A stretch of DNA of 64,000 nucleotides from Clostridiales bacterium (GTDB lineage: Bacteria; Bacillota; Clostridia; Lachnospirales; Lachnospiraceae): positions 1 to 64,000 of the forward strand of contig JAHAJA010000001.1 in NCBI GenBank assembly GCA_018372435.1. The letters run 5' to 3'. A program made the translations under genes and the position numbers. A model generated the notes under the pieces. It was given only the letters and a program-made list of their open reading frames with translations. It was not told where the DNA came from and did not search any database. Positions 32,451 to 41,757 of the stretch are shown here, piece after piece (position 1 is the stretch's first letter; each line of letters begins with the position of its first letter).

Positions 32451-33851
32451 ATGAAAACAGGAAAGATAATACAGGTTTTAGGACCTGTTGTGGATGTAGA
32501 GTTTGAAGATAGTAATGATCTTCCAAACATTAAAGATGCGCTAGAAGTGGAAAATGGCGATAAGAGATGTGTCATGGAAGTCGCTCAACATATTGGAAAT
32601 AATACAGTGCGTTGTATTATGTTAGCCTCAAGTGAAGGCTTGCATAGAGATATGGAAGTTACTGCAACTGGAGGGGGAATCAAGGTTCCCGTAGGAGAGC
32701 AGACACTAGGAAGATTATTTAACGTCTTAGGAGATACAATTGACGGAGGCGATAAACTTCAAGGAGATGAGTGGGTTATACACAGAGATCCTCCATCTTT
32801 TGAGGAGCAAAGTCCTGCAGTAGAGATATTAGAGACTGGAATTAAGGTTATTGATTTATTAGCACCATATTCCAAAGGTGGTAAGATTGGACTCTTTGGA
32901 GGTGCTGGTGTAGGTAAGACGGTTTTAATTCAAGAATTGATTCGTAACGTTGCAACAGAACACGGTGGTTATTCCATATTTACTGGGGTTGGAGAACGTT
33001 CCAGAGAAGGAAATGATCTTTGGTGCGAAATGAAGGAATCGGGAGTACTAGAAAAGACGGCATTAGTGTTTGGACAGATGAATGAGCCACCAGGAGCTCG
33101 TATGCGTGTTGCAGAAACTGGACTTACTATGGCAGAATATTTCCGTGACGAAAAACATCAAAATGTGTTATTATTCATTGATAATATATTCAGATTTACA
33201 CAAGCAGGATCTGAGGTTTCGGCGCTTTTAGGACGTATGCCATCAGCAGTAGGTTATCAACCTACACTTGCAACGGAGATGGGTGAGCTACAAGAGCGTA
33301 TTGCTTCTACTAGAAATGGTTCTGTAACTTCTGTACAAGCAGTTTATGTACCAGCCGATGACTTAACTGACCCAGCGCCAGCTACAACATTTGCCCATCT
33401 AGATGCAACTACAGTATTATCTAGAAAGATAGTAGAGCAAGGTATTTATCCTGCAGTTGATCCACTTGAGTCAACTTCTCGTATATTGGAGGCAGATATA
33501 GTAGGAGAAGAACACTATAACGTTGCCAGAAAGGTACAAGAACTTTTGCAAAAATACAAGGAACTTCAAGATATTATTGCAATTCTTGGTATGGAAGAGC
33601 TATCTGATGAGGATAAGACTACTGTATTCCGAGCAAGAAAGATCCAAAAATTCTTATCTCAACCATTCCACGTGGCAGAGAACTTTACTGGAATCCAAGG
33701 TGCGTATGTACCATTAAAAGAAACCATTCGTGGTTTTAAGGCAATTATAGATGGTGATATGGACGAATATCCAGAAGCTGCGTTTTTCAACGTAGGAACA
33801 GTTGAAGACGTGAAAAAGAAAGCTGAGAATATGACTAAACAGGCATCTTAA
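32451..33851 (+). CDS. atpD: ATP synthase subunit beta
   Basis: Catalytic F1 subunit, 466 residues. P-loop GGAGVGKTV, GERSREGNDLW, ALVFGQMNEPPGARMRV and the ALLGRMPSAVGYQPTLATEMG block are present. ATG after AAAGGAGG. Normal length with no anomalies. Confidence 0.97.
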   Translation: MKTGKIIQVLGPVVDVEFEDSNDLPNIKDALEVENGDKRCVMEVAQHIGNNTVRCIMLASSEGLHRDMEVTATGGGIKVPVGEQTLGRLFNVLGDTIDGGDKLQGDEWVIHRDPPSFEEQSPAVEILETGIKVIDLLAPYSKGGKIGLFGGAGVGKTVLIQELIRNVATEHGGYSIFTGVGERSREGNDLWCEMKESGVLEKTALVFGQMNEPPGARMRVAETGLTMAEYFRDEKHQNVLLFIDNIFRFTQAGSEVSALLGRMPSAVGYQPTLATEMGELQERIASTRNGSVTSVQAVYVPADDLTDPAPATTFAHLDATTVLSRKIVEQGIYPAVDPLESTSRILEADIVGEEHYNVARKVQELLQKYKELQDIIAILGMEELSDEDKTTVFRARKIQKFLSQPFHVAENFTGIQGAYVPLKETIRGFKAIIDGDMDEYPEAAFFNVGTVEDVKKKAENMTKQAS

Positions 33852-33881
33852 GATGTATGTGTCGTCCTAGGAGGTATCGAT

Positions 33882-34301
33882 ATGGAACATACTTTTTATC
33901 TGAAAGTATTGTCTGCAAATCGAGTCTTTTTTACAGGAAAGTGTAAAGCAGTAATTATTCCAGAGTATGATGGACAAAAAGAGATATTAGCAAACCATGA
34001 AGACATGGTAATCGCAGTGTGCGAAGGCGAGATGCGTTTTTTACCAGAGAATAGTGAAGAATGGCAGTATGCTGTAATTGGAACTGGGTTTGTTCAGATT
34101 GCTAATAATCGTGTATCATTGTTGGTAGAGACTGCAGAGCATCCAGAAGAAATAGATATTGCAAGAGCGAGAGAAGCGAAAGAACGTGCGGAGGAACAGC
34201 TACGTCAAAAACAGAGTTTGCAAGAATACTATCAATCGAGTGCATCTTTAGCGCGTGCAATGACTAGATTGAAACTGGCTGGAAAGACTTACAATATTTA
34301 A
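33882..34301 (+). CDS. atpC: ATP synthase subunit epsilon
   Basis: 139-residue epsilon subunit: N-terminal beta-sandwich (residues 1-85) with the conserved turn NHEDM, and C-terminal two-helix domain with DIARAREAKERAEEQLRQK. Last gene of the operon. ATG 33882 after AGGAGG. Confidence 0.93.
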   Translation: MEHTFYLKVLSANRVFFTGKCKAVIIPEYDGQKEILANHEDMVIAVCEGEMRFLPENSEEWQYAVIGTGFVQIANNRVSLLVETAEHPEEIDIARAREAKERAEEQLRQKQSLQEYYQSSASLARAMTRLKLAGKTYNI

Positions 34302-34320
34302 GGATATCGTATTATATTAG

Positions 34321-34374
34321 ATTGAGCCTTTGCAATTACTAGATTAAGTAGTAATTGTAAAGGCTCAATTTTTT
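34321..34374 (+). terminator. Terminator of the ATP synthase operon
   Basis: ATTGAGCCTTTGCAATTACT (34321-34340) pairs almost perfectly with the arm at 34350-34369, followed by six T. It also separates the operon from the convergent cobK gene. Confidence 0.92.
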
Positions 34375-34424
34375 GACTTTAAAGGTGTGCGCTCCTTGAG
34401 GCATACACCCTTTAGTAAAATATT

Positions 34425-35198
34425 TCATTTATGATCAAAACTTAGTCCATCTATAACTTCTTTCATCTCATCTAAGGTATACCCTTTGACATCCTTTGGT
34501 CTTCCGATAATTATACAAGTTACACCAGCTTGTTTAGCAGCATCAATCTTCTCGGCAAAACCACCGGGTAAGCCGGATTCTTTTGTTACAAGATATTTGG
34601 CATCGGTATGAAGAAGCATAGCATAATTAAGTTCCAACGAGAATGGCCCTTGCATACAGATAAGGTGTTTCCCTTGAATGCCTAGCTCATAACACTCTTT
34701 TACCACATTTGGCGATGAAAGTGTTCTGGCATAGACACGATTTTCAAAGTCAGGAAGCTGTGTGTAAGCATTTAGTTCTTTGCTTCCTGTGGTCACAAAG
34801 ATATTACCTGAAGTTTTCTTAAGATATGTCACTGCTTCCTCAACAGAGTCAACGAATACTGTGTGTTTACTGTTGATAAGTAACTCAGAGGATTCTCTAA
34901 TTACACGATAGTAAGTAGTATTTGTTGCTTGACAAGCGGTTTGGATATTAGTTGATACAATTGTTGCGTAAGGATGTGTTGCATCAATTACAACAGAAAA
35001 TGTTTCTTGATTTATAAGAGCAATCATATCATCCGCTGTTAACCGTGTGGATGTAGTTTCTACATATTGTAGATTTAATAAAAGTTGTTCACCATATTCA
35101 GTGGCTACACATGCATGTGTAGCTATTTTTAATGTGTTAAGATATTCCGCTAGAATACGTCCTTCTGTTGTTCCAGCAAAGAGTAAAATGTGTTCCAT
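34425..35198 (-). CDS. cobK: Precorrin-6A (cobalt-precorrin-6A) reductase
   Basis: NADPH-dependent ring reduction in cobalamin synthesis (CobK/CbiJ). The 257-residue protein has LLFAGTTEGRILAEYL at the N-terminus, DATHPYA in the middle and TKESGLPGGFAEKIDAA near the end, all typical. ATG at 35196-35198 follows GGAGG on the minus strand. It is unlinked from the plus-strand cobalamin array and has the two subtilase-like genes between it and cbiG. Confidence 0.92.
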   Translation of the reverse strand: MEHILLFAGTTEGRILAEYLNTLKIATHACVATEYGEQLLLNLQYVETTSTRLTADDMIALINQETFSVVIDATHPYATIVSTNIQTACQATNTTYYRVIRESSELLINSKHTVFVDSVEEAVTYLKKTSGNIFVTTGSKELNAYTQLPDFENRVYARTLSSPNVVKECYELGIQGKHLICMQGPFSLELNYAMLLHTDAKYLVTKESGLPGGFAEKIDAAKQAGVTCIIIGRPKDVKGYTLDEMKEVIDGLSFDHK

Positions 35199-35236
35199 AA
35201 GACCTCCAATATGTAAAGCTTATACTGTGCATTTAA

Positions 35237-35256
35237 ACTAATATTAGAATTAGTAT
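35237..35256. promoter_or_regulatory. Inverted repeat in the cobK/subtilase divergent region
   Basis: ACTAAT and ATTAGT separated by six bases, centred about 50 bases from cobK. It could be an operator for either gene. No good promoter can be named in this 106-base spacer. Confidence 0.3.
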
Positions 35257-35304
35257 AAACGGTAACATGTAGAATGTATACATTAAATCTGTAGGCACAT
35301 ATAT

Positions 35305-37026
35305 ATGAAGTTAATACATATACTATTAAAGAACAATAAGATGGGGAGAAGTAAATTATTGGAAATTCTTGACGAAAAATATTATGATCAAATTATTGAT
35401 AATGTTTTAATACCTTTCTATGATATGGGTAACAATATTACATATATAAATGAAAGACATTCTTTGCTTCATATATTAGTTAATCAGCCAAATCCTTGTG
35501 ATTTGGGTATAAATCCATATCATAGATTTCCATCCCTATTCACATTAGAATCAACTGAAAGTTTAGAAAAGTCAAACATTAGAAGTGTACAGCGAAACCC
35601 TAATTTTGCACTATATGGGCAGGGGGTTGTAGTCGGTGTAATAGATACAGGAATTGATTATACGCATCCTGCTTTTCGTAATACGGATGGTTCAACTAGG
35701 ATAATTTCTATTTGGGATCAAACCATTCAAGGCGAAGCAGTACCAGAGGGATTTACATTTGGTACAGAGTATGGACGGGAACAGATTAACCTTGCACTAC
35801 AATCTACAGAGCCGTTATCCGTTGTACCTACGGTTGATACGAATGGACATGGAACAGCTATTGCAAGTATATTAGCAGGAACGCAAGATACAACCAATGA
35901 CTTTAGTGGTGTTGTACCAGAAGCAGATTTGGTGGTAATTAAACTAAAAGAGGCAAAACAAAATTTAAAACAGATTTTTTGTGTTCCTGTAGATGCTATC
36001 TGTTATCAAGAGTCCGATATTATGCTTGGAGTTCGATATGCTCTTTCTGTTGCGTTAAAGTTAAATAAACCACTTGCAATATGTATAGCACTAGGAAGTA
36101 GCCAGGGAGGACATGATGGACGTGGTGCGTTAAGTAGCTATTTAGCCTATCTTTCACAGCTCTCTAGAACGGGGGTAGCAGTAGGAGGGGGGAACGAAGG
36201 AAATAAGAAAAGGCATTATTATGGAATTATGTCAACTGACATACAATATAAGGAGTTTGAGCTTAATGTAGATAGTAAAGATACCATGTTTACCATGGAA
36301 GTATGGGTGGATACGCCAGGACGATTTGCGATTGCTATAACAGCGCCGACAGGAGAAACAACGCAACTTATATATCCTAAGTTAGGTGTATGTAACGAAT
36401 ACAATTTTATTTTTACAGAAACTAAGATCTGGGTGAATAATATATTATTTGAAGAAGAATCGGGAGATCCATTAATATTAGTTCGATTTAGAAACATAAT
36501 GCATGGTATTTGGCGTTTTCGACTGCTGAGTATTGATAGAGAGAATACTTCATTCAATGTGTGGTTACCTTCTGAAAATTTAATATCAAGGGATACCTTT
36601 TTTTTGGAGCCTGATCCCAACATCACAATCACCTCTCCGGGAAATGGAGTATTTCAGCTTACAGTAGCTGCATACAACCAGAATAATAACAGCATCATGC
36701 AGGAGTCCAGTAGAGGGTATAATAGATTGGGGGAGATACAACCTAATGTTGCAGCACCAGGGTACCAATTATCATGTGCGGTACCAGGTAATGTATATGG
36801 AGTATTAACGGGAACTGGAGGAGCCGCTGCTCACACAACTGGAATAATAGCTATGATTTTAGAGTGGGCCGTGACGAGAGGTAATTATGAAACAATCACT
36901 GGAAACAATATTAATCACTTGATTATGAGAGGAGCATATCGCGAGGTGGATTTGATATATCCCAATAATGTATGGGGATATGGTAGAGTTAATGTAAGTG
37001 GTTTATTTGAACGACTAACCGTATAA
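35305..37026 (+). CDS. Subtilisin-like protein with catalytic Ser replaced by Gly, copy 1
   Basis: Peptidase S8-fold protein, 573 residues, no signal peptide. Asp114 (GVIDTGIDY) and His182 (DTNGHGTAIAS) of the triad and the oxyanion Asn (GGGNEG) are intact. The segment that should read GTSxAAxH is GTGGAAAH, with Gly505 in place of the nucleophile, so it should be inactive as a protease. The insert between the Asn and Ser motifs (about 200 residues) and the lack of export signal resemble clostridial Csp/intracellular S8 proteins. The start is uncertain: ATG 35341 gives an N-terminus closer to copy 2. Role unknown; a binding or sensing pseudoprotease is possible. Confidence 0.8.
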   Translation: MKLIHILLKNNKMGRSKLLEILDEKYYDQIIDNVLIPFYDMGNNITYINERHSLLHILVNQPNPCDLGINPYHRFPSLFTLESTESLEKSNIRSVQRNPNFALYGQGVVVGVIDTGIDYTHPAFRNTDGSTRIISIWDQTIQGEAVPEGFTFGTEYGREQINLALQSTEPLSVVPTVDTNGHGTAIASILAGTQDTTNDFSGVVPEADLVVIKLKEAKQNLKQIFCVPVDAICYQESDIMLGVRYALSVALKLNKPLAICIALGSSQGGHDGRGALSSYLAYLSQLSRTGVAVGGGNEGNKKRHYYGIMSTDIQYKEFELNVDSKDTMFTMEVWVDTPGRFAIAITAPTGETTQLIYPKLGVCNEYNFIFTETKIWVNNILFEEESGDPLILVRFRNIMHGIWRFRLLSIDRENTSFNVWLPSENLISRDTFFLEPDPNITITSPGNGVFQLTVAAYNQNNNSIMQESSRGYNRLGEIQPNVAAPGYQLSCAVPGNVYGVLTGTGGAAAHTTGIIAMILEWAVTRGNYETITGNNINHLIMRGAYREVDLIYPNNVWGYGRVNVSGLFERLTV

Positions 37027-37183
37027 GGATTAATTTGAGTCAAATATATAAAAGTAACAGAACCTGTAAAATCTAGTAAGACAGGACTGTCAGAAAAACG
37101 TCATTGACACTATAGTAGAATTCATATTCAATATAGGTAAATATCGTATCTATATAAAACGTGAAGCTAGGAGCGTAGAAGTT

Positions 37184-38854
37184 ATGAATAAAGTAATTGA
37201 TGAAAACTATTATGATTTAATTATTAATAACGTTATAGTACCTTCTTATGACACAGGAGATAACATTACTTATATTAATGAAACAAATTCATTACTGCAT
37301 GTATTTAACGATAGAAATTCTCCTTGCGATTTAGGTAAGCAACCATATCACCGGTTTCCATCTATATTTACATTAGAATCCGATATAAGTATTCAAAAAT
37401 CAAACATAGATAAAGTACAGAGAAATACGCATCTAGGACTGTATGGACTGGGGGTAATTGTAGGCATTATTGATACGGGGATTGATTATCAACATCCAGC
37501 TTTTCGGCACAATGATGGAAGTACTAGAATACTCAACATATGGGATCAAAGCGTGCAGGAAGGAAGGGTACCCGAAGGGTTTACGTTTGGTTCTGAATAT
37601 AATGCAGAGCAAATTAATATCGCATTACACTCAACCGACCCATTAACTATGGTGCCATCAGTAGATACGAATGGGCATGGAACTGCTATAGCAAGTATTA
37701 TAGCAGGAAAGGAAAATGAAAGTGGTGAATTTAGTGGGGTGGTACCTGAAAGTGAAATCATAGTTGTTAAGCTTAAAGAAGCTAAAAAAAATCTACATAA
37801 TATATTTTTTATACGAGACGATGCAGTATGTTATCAAGAATCTGATATTTTACTTGGCTTACGCTATTTACTTATGGTTTCAAAGAGATTAAATCGTTCT
37901 CTTGCAATATGTGTTGCCCTTGGAACGAGTCAAAGTGGCCATAATGGTCGTGGAGCTACAAGTAGTTACCTAGACTATCTATCAAGTATATCGCGTATTG
38001 GCCTTGCTATCCCAGCAGGAAACGAAGGGATTGCTCAAAGACATTATTTTGGGTCATCAAATTCTGCAGCAGCATATAATGAATTCGAACTTAGAGTAGA
38101 TGAAAAGGATAAGCTGTTTTGGATGGAGATTTGGCCAGATCCGATAGCAAGGCTTGCGATTGAAATAATAACTCCAACTGGAGAATCAACGAAATTCATC
38201 TATCCAACAAGAAATGATTGTGTTGAAAACAACTTTATCTATAGCCCAGGTATTGTATGGGTAAATAATATTGTTTTAGAAGAGGAAAATGGAAATCAAC
38301 TTATACTTGTTCGTTTTAGAAATCCTCTTCAGGGAATTTGGCGTTTTCGCGTTTTAAATATAGAAACGGAGGCCTTTTCCTTTAATGTATGGTTACCAAA
38401 TGGGGAATTAATTTCTAAGGACACTTATTTCTTAAATCCAGATCCCAATACCACTATAACAGAATCAGGAAATGCTCCAGGTCTTCTAACTGTAACTGCT
38501 TATAATCAAAATACAGATAGCATTTTATTAGAGTCAGGTAGAGGATATACGAGATCCGGTATCGTAAAACCAGATATTGCCGCGCCAGGTTATAATCTTG
38601 CTTGTGCATTACCGAATAATCGGTATGGTACAATAACAGGTACAGGTGCTGCAACAGCCCATACGGTGGGGATTATTGCCATGATCTTAGAATGGGCAGT
38701 GGTACGGGGAAACTACACGTCCATAACGGGAAGTAATATTAATGCACTGATTATTCGGGGAGCAAGACGTAAGGATACCTTAGTATATCCCAATAATATA
38801 TGGGGGTACGGAGAAATAGATGCCTATGCAATATTTGTTCGCCTTAGCCTTTAA
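37184..38854 (+). CDS. Subtilisin-like protein with catalytic Ser replaced by Gly, copy 2
   Basis: Paralog of the preceding gene, 556 residues, ATG 37184 after AGGAG. Asp97, His165 and the Asn of AGNEG are kept, while the serine position is Gly488 (GTGAATAH). The same loss in both copies suggests it predates the duplication and that the proteins are maintained for a non-proteolytic role. No signal peptide is present. The two genes are 157 bases apart, with no terminator seen between. They interrupt an otherwise cobalamin-related region. Confidence 0.8.
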   Translation: MNKVIDENYYDLIINNVIVPSYDTGDNITYINETNSLLHVFNDRNSPCDLGKQPYHRFPSIFTLESDISIQKSNIDKVQRNTHLGLYGLGVIVGIIDTGIDYQHPAFRHNDGSTRILNIWDQSVQEGRVPEGFTFGSEYNAEQINIALHSTDPLTMVPSVDTNGHGTAIASIIAGKENESGEFSGVVPESEIIVVKLKEAKKNLHNIFFIRDDAVCYQESDILLGLRYLLMVSKRLNRSLAICVALGTSQSGHNGRGATSSYLDYLSSISRIGLAIPAGNEGIAQRHYFGSSNSAAAYNEFELRVDEKDKLFWMEIWPDPIARLAIEIITPTGESTKFIYPTRNDCVENNFIYSPGIVWVNNIVLEEENGNQLILVRFRNPLQGIWRFRVLNIETEAFSFNVWLPNGELISKDTYFLNPDPNTTITESGNAPGLLTVTAYNQNTDSILLESGRGYTRSGIVKPDIAAPGYNLACALPNNRYGTITGTGAATAHTVGIIAMILEWAVVRGNYTSITGSNINALIIRGARRKDTLVYPNNIWGYGEIDAYAIFVRLSL

Positions 38855-38866
38855 GAGCTACAAGTA

Positions 38867-39955
38867 TCAAAAAACAATAACATATGGACAGATAACGGCG
38901 GCAATGGTTACACCATGTGCTGCTGTTTTTTTAATAAGAATAGTTCCAGTAGGCTCCTGATAAAGTGCAGCTCTTTCACATACATTGTCGATCCCAGTGA
39001 CAGATTTTACGAAGGGTGATGGTGTGAAATCTCCAGTTAAAGACGACAATTCCTTGGATGAATGCACCTTGAATGGAAGTTTATATTGTTGGCAGAAGTC
39101 TAGTAACCCGGCTTCATGAGCTTTTAAATCTATACTCGCCACTTGTTTCACTGCATGTATAGAGATGTGATGTTTCGCTAGTGTATGGAGTACCATAGTT
39201 TCTATAACCTCCATAGGAGTGTCTTTCTTACAGCCAATTCCTAGAGTAATAATTCTAGGGATAAGATGAAGCGTTCTATCGAAGGGAGATTTTTGTTCAT
39301 CTAGGGAGATGGTAATACCTAGAGGTAGCTCGCTTGGGGATTGTATAGGAAGTGTGGTTTGTTGCCTTACATCTGATTGACCTGAGATTAGAACCAATTG
39401 CTTAGGCAAAGTAGGATTAACAGGAAAATCGCTGCTTAGCCCAATTTCTTTGTTATCAAGTAATTCACTAGATACTTGTTTGGCTAGAGCCATATTATCC
39501 AAATACATATTATTCTTGGTCGCAAAAACATCAACAGCGAATGTATTATTCAAATCAGTAGCGGTTGAGATAATTGGGGTAGCACCAATGAAGTTAGCTA
39601 TTTGTTTGGTTAGTTCATTGCCGCCACCAATATGACCAGATAGCAGAGAAATAGCATATTGACCAAGCTCATCAATGACAACGACAGCGGGATCAGTTGT
39701 CTTACTTTCAAGAAATGGTGCAATAGAACGAACTGCTATGGCACAAGCACTTACAAAGATAATGGCATCTACGTTATGAAAGATTTCTTTCACTTGTTCT
39801 TTCAATGGGAGATTAAGTTTTGTAAGGTAAGGAGGAAGTTCTGTTTTAATGGTTGTATAAGAAGTACAACTATTGTTGTCATTCTCAATTTTCTTATGTA
39901 ACTGACTACTAAGTGTTGCAGCTTTCGTTGTAAATGAAAAAAGTACGTAACGCAT
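38867..39955 (-). CDS. cbiG: Cobalt-precorrin-5A hydrolase CbiG
   Basis: Opens the delta-lactone ring of cobalt-precorrin-5A and releases acetaldehyde in the anaerobic pathway. 362 residues from ATG 39955 (MRYVLFSFTTKAATL) with AGGAGG upstream; the longer reading to 40090 adds an A/T-rich unlikely extension. Conserved segments are AIRSIAPFLESKTTDPAVVVIDE, SLLSGHIGGGNELT, ATDLNNTFAVDVFA and LGIGCKKDTP. It converges on the second subtilase-like gene, 12 bases apart. The pair cobK/cbiG completes the set on the plus strand. Confidence 0.92.
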   Translation of the reverse strand: MRYVLFSFTTKAATLSSQLHKKIENDNNSCTSYTTIKTELPPYLTKLNLPLKEQVKEIFHNVDAIIFVSACAIAVRSIAPFLESKTTDPAVVVIDELGQYAISLLSGHIGGGNELTKQIANFIGATPIISTATDLNNTFAVDVFATKNNMYLDNMALAKQVSSELLDNKEIGLSSDFPVNPTLPKQLVLISGQSDVRQQTTLPIQSPSELPLGITISLDEQKSPFDRTLHLIPRIITLGIGCKKDTPMEVIETMVLHTLAKHHISIHAVKQVASIDLKAHEAGLLDFCQQYKLPFKVHSSKELSSLTGDFTPSPFVKSVTGIDNVCERAALYQEPTGTILIKKTAAHGVTIAAVICPYVIVF

Positions 39956-40069
39956 AAATATATCCTCCTGAATTATTTGACTTAAGTATAGCTTAGAATT
40001 TATAAAATGTATAGAAAATAAGAGTAGAATTTTGTTTACTATTTTCTGGATTATTATCTCAAATAATGG

Positions 40070-40235
40070 TATAATATAGTAAATTAGCATAGGAGAGAGT
40101 CAAGTAAATGAAGCAAATACAAATCAAAAAACAGAGGATTTAGAGAAAGCGTATTTGGAATGTATCTATACAGAGCTGAAATTGTGGAAGCAGTCTACAT
40201 GGAGAAAGACTATACCAATAACGGTACAACAATAG
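40070..40235 (+). pseudogene. Small gene-like frame with apparent frameshift
   Basis: An extended -10 box (TGGTATAAT, 40067-40075), ribosome site AGGAGAGAG (40091-40099) and ATG 40108 start a frame that ends after 11 codons. In the -1 frame, reading continues through a run of six A (40126-40131) for about 34 more codons, with plausible protein composition (KTEDLEKAYLECIYTELKLW), to TAG at 40235. It may be a decayed small gene or use frameshifting. I do not recognise the product. From 40236 to 40389 I see nothing but A/T-rich DNA. Confidence 0.3.
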
Positions 40236-40389
40236 ACTCATTATGTATATTTAATATATTTATAACATATAATTACTAGAAAGTTTTAGTGTAGTACATA
40301 AGATGATATGTAGTACATATGATTGACAAGTAAACATGCACATGCTACTCTATTAAAGTAAATTCAATATTGTTTTTGTTTTTAGGATT

Positions 40390-40546
40390 ATTCGTGGATT
40401 TTCCATGAATGGGGAAGCAGGTTAGAATCCTGCGCAGTACCCGCTGCTGTAAGGGAATAGTAGTACTTCATTATGTCACTGTGAATAATGGGAAGACGAA
40501 GTACTATGTTTGACGCCTAAGCCAGAACACCCGACTGAAAACGAAT
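40390..40546 (+). promoter_or_regulatory. Cobalamin riboswitch
   Basis: B12-sensing leader RNA. ATTCGT (40390-40395) and ACGAAT (40541-40546) close the basal stem. Inside are the conserved GGGAAGCAGG-type start, the core GCGCAGTACCCGCTGCTGTAA (about 40432-40452), GGGAAGACG, and the B12 box GACGCCTAAGCCAGAACACC (40512-40531). It controls the cobalt uptake and cobalamin operon that follows. Confidence 0.95.
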
Positions 40547-40582
40547 TTACGAGGTTACGGGGATATAACCAGGTAGTTAATT

Positions 40583-40624
40583 AGAGAGTAAGGAATGTAA
40601 TAATACCTCCTCTCTTTCTTTTTC
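40583..40624 (+). terminator. Riboswitch expression-platform terminator
   Basis: AGAGAG plus AGG (40583-40593) pairs with CCT plus CTCTCT (40606-40615), followed by TTTCTTTTTC. It should form when cobalamin is bound and stop transcription before cbiM. Confidence 0.75.
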
Positions 40625-40649
40625 GTACCTGTTGTATCACAAATAGGTT

Positions 40650-40683
40650 AACTAATCAGAAATGTCAAGATTTCTGGTTAGTT
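40650..40683 (+). other. 14-bp hairpin between riboswitch and cbiM
   Basis: AACTAATCAGAAAT (40650-40663) pairs with ATTTCTGGTTAGTT (40670-40683) with a single mismatch and a 6-base loop. It has no T-run. It lies just before the cbiM ribosome site and may protect the 5' end of the mRNA or mask it. Confidence 0.6.
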
Positions 40684-40712
40684 ACGAATCTGAAAGAGAA
40701 GGAGGATTTTTT

Positions 40713-41471
40713 ATGTCTAAAAGACAGAAACTTGTATTCAGAGCTTCAATATTAGTGGCTCTTAGTCTAGGTATTGCACCAGTAACATCAGCAATGCACA
40801 TTATGGAGGGGTATCTCCCGCTATCCTATTGTGTTATGTGGGGCGTTTTATGTCTCCCATTCTTAGTTTATGGTGTATTTTCAATCAAGAAGCAATTAAA
40901 GGATAACAGAAGATTGCTTCTCATCTTTGCAATGGTAGGTGCTTATGCATTCGTACTATCAGCACTTAAGATCCCGTCTGTTACAGGAAGTAGTTCACAT
41001 CCTACAGGAACAGGTTTAAGTGCTATCTTATTCGGACCAGGAGCAACTGCGTTAATCGGTATTATTGTATTGTTATTCCAAGCAATCTTACTTGCGCATG
41101 GTGGTTTGACAACCCTTGGTGCTAATACATTCTCTATGGCCATAGCTGGTCCTATCGTATCATATCTTATATATAAATTAGTATTAAAATGTAAAGGTTC
41201 TCGTTATGTAGCAATCTTCTTAGCTGCATCTTTGGGAGACTTGTTCACATATGTTGTAACTTCCTTGCAATTAGGTCTTGCGTTTCCAAGTACAGATGGT
41301 GGTGTCTTCGCTTCTATTGGTAAATTCATGGGAGTGTTTGCGGTTACACAGATTCCACTTGCAATAATAGAAGGTATCTTAACTGTTATTGTAGTAATTG
41401 CTTTAGAATCATTTGCAAAAACAGAATTAGAAGATCTTGGGTTTGGAAGGAAGGTGCGTGAAGTTGAGTAA
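40713..41471 (+). CDS. cbiM: Cobalt ECF transporter substrate-specific component CbiM
   Basis: Membrane protein that binds and passes cobalt ions. 252 residues from ATG 40713 after GAAGGAGG. An N-terminal leader is followed by AMHIMEGYLP, in which Met-His at the new N-terminus is the metal ligand, and by KIPSVTGSSSHPTGTGLSAILFGP with further histidine ligands. About six to seven membrane segments. First gene after the cobalamin riboswitch. The leader peptide before MHIMEG is typical of the longer CbiM subclass. Confidence 0.95.
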   Translation: MSKRQKLVFRASILVALSLGIAPVTSAMHIMEGYLPLSYCVMWGVLCLPFLVYGVFSIKKQLKDNRRLLLIFAMVGAYAFVLSALKIPSVTGSSSHPTGTGLSAILFGPGATALIGIIVLLFQAILLAHGGLTTLGANTFSMAIAGPIVSYLIYKLVLKCKGSRYVAIFLAASLGDLFTYVVTSLQLGLAFPSTDGGVFASIGKFMGVFAVTQIPLAIIEGILTVIVVIALESFAKTELEDLGFGRKVREVE

Positions 41472-41757
41472 GAAAAAGGTTGTTGTCCTATTATTGGTGA
41501 TTTGTATTTTGATTGCTACAATTCCATTACTTATGAATAGAGATAGTGAATTTGGCGGAGCAGATGGTCAGGCAGAAGACTTGATTTCAGTGATTAATCC
41601 AGATTATGAAGCATGGGCAGATCCTATTATGGAACCACCAGGTGGGGAAACAGAATCGTTATTATTCTGCTTACAAGCAGCTCTTGGTGCTGGAGTCTTT
41701 GGATATGGTATAGGTGTTTTAAAAGAAAGAAACCGTAAGGAGACTAAGTCCGAATGA
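41464..41757 (+). CDS. cbiN: Cobalt transport protein CbiN
   Basis: Small auxiliary membrane subunit (97 residues): two hydrophobic segments flanking the extracellular part FGGADGQAEDLISVINPDYEAW, typical of CbiN. The start is taken as TTG 41464, 9 bases after GGAAGG, overlapping the end of cbiM; GTG 41458 is the alternative. Confidence 0.9.
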   Translation: MSKKKVVVLLLVICILIATIPLLMNRDSEFGGADGQAEDLISVINPDYEAWADPIMEPPGGETESLLFCLQAALGAGVFGYGIGVLKERNRKETKSE

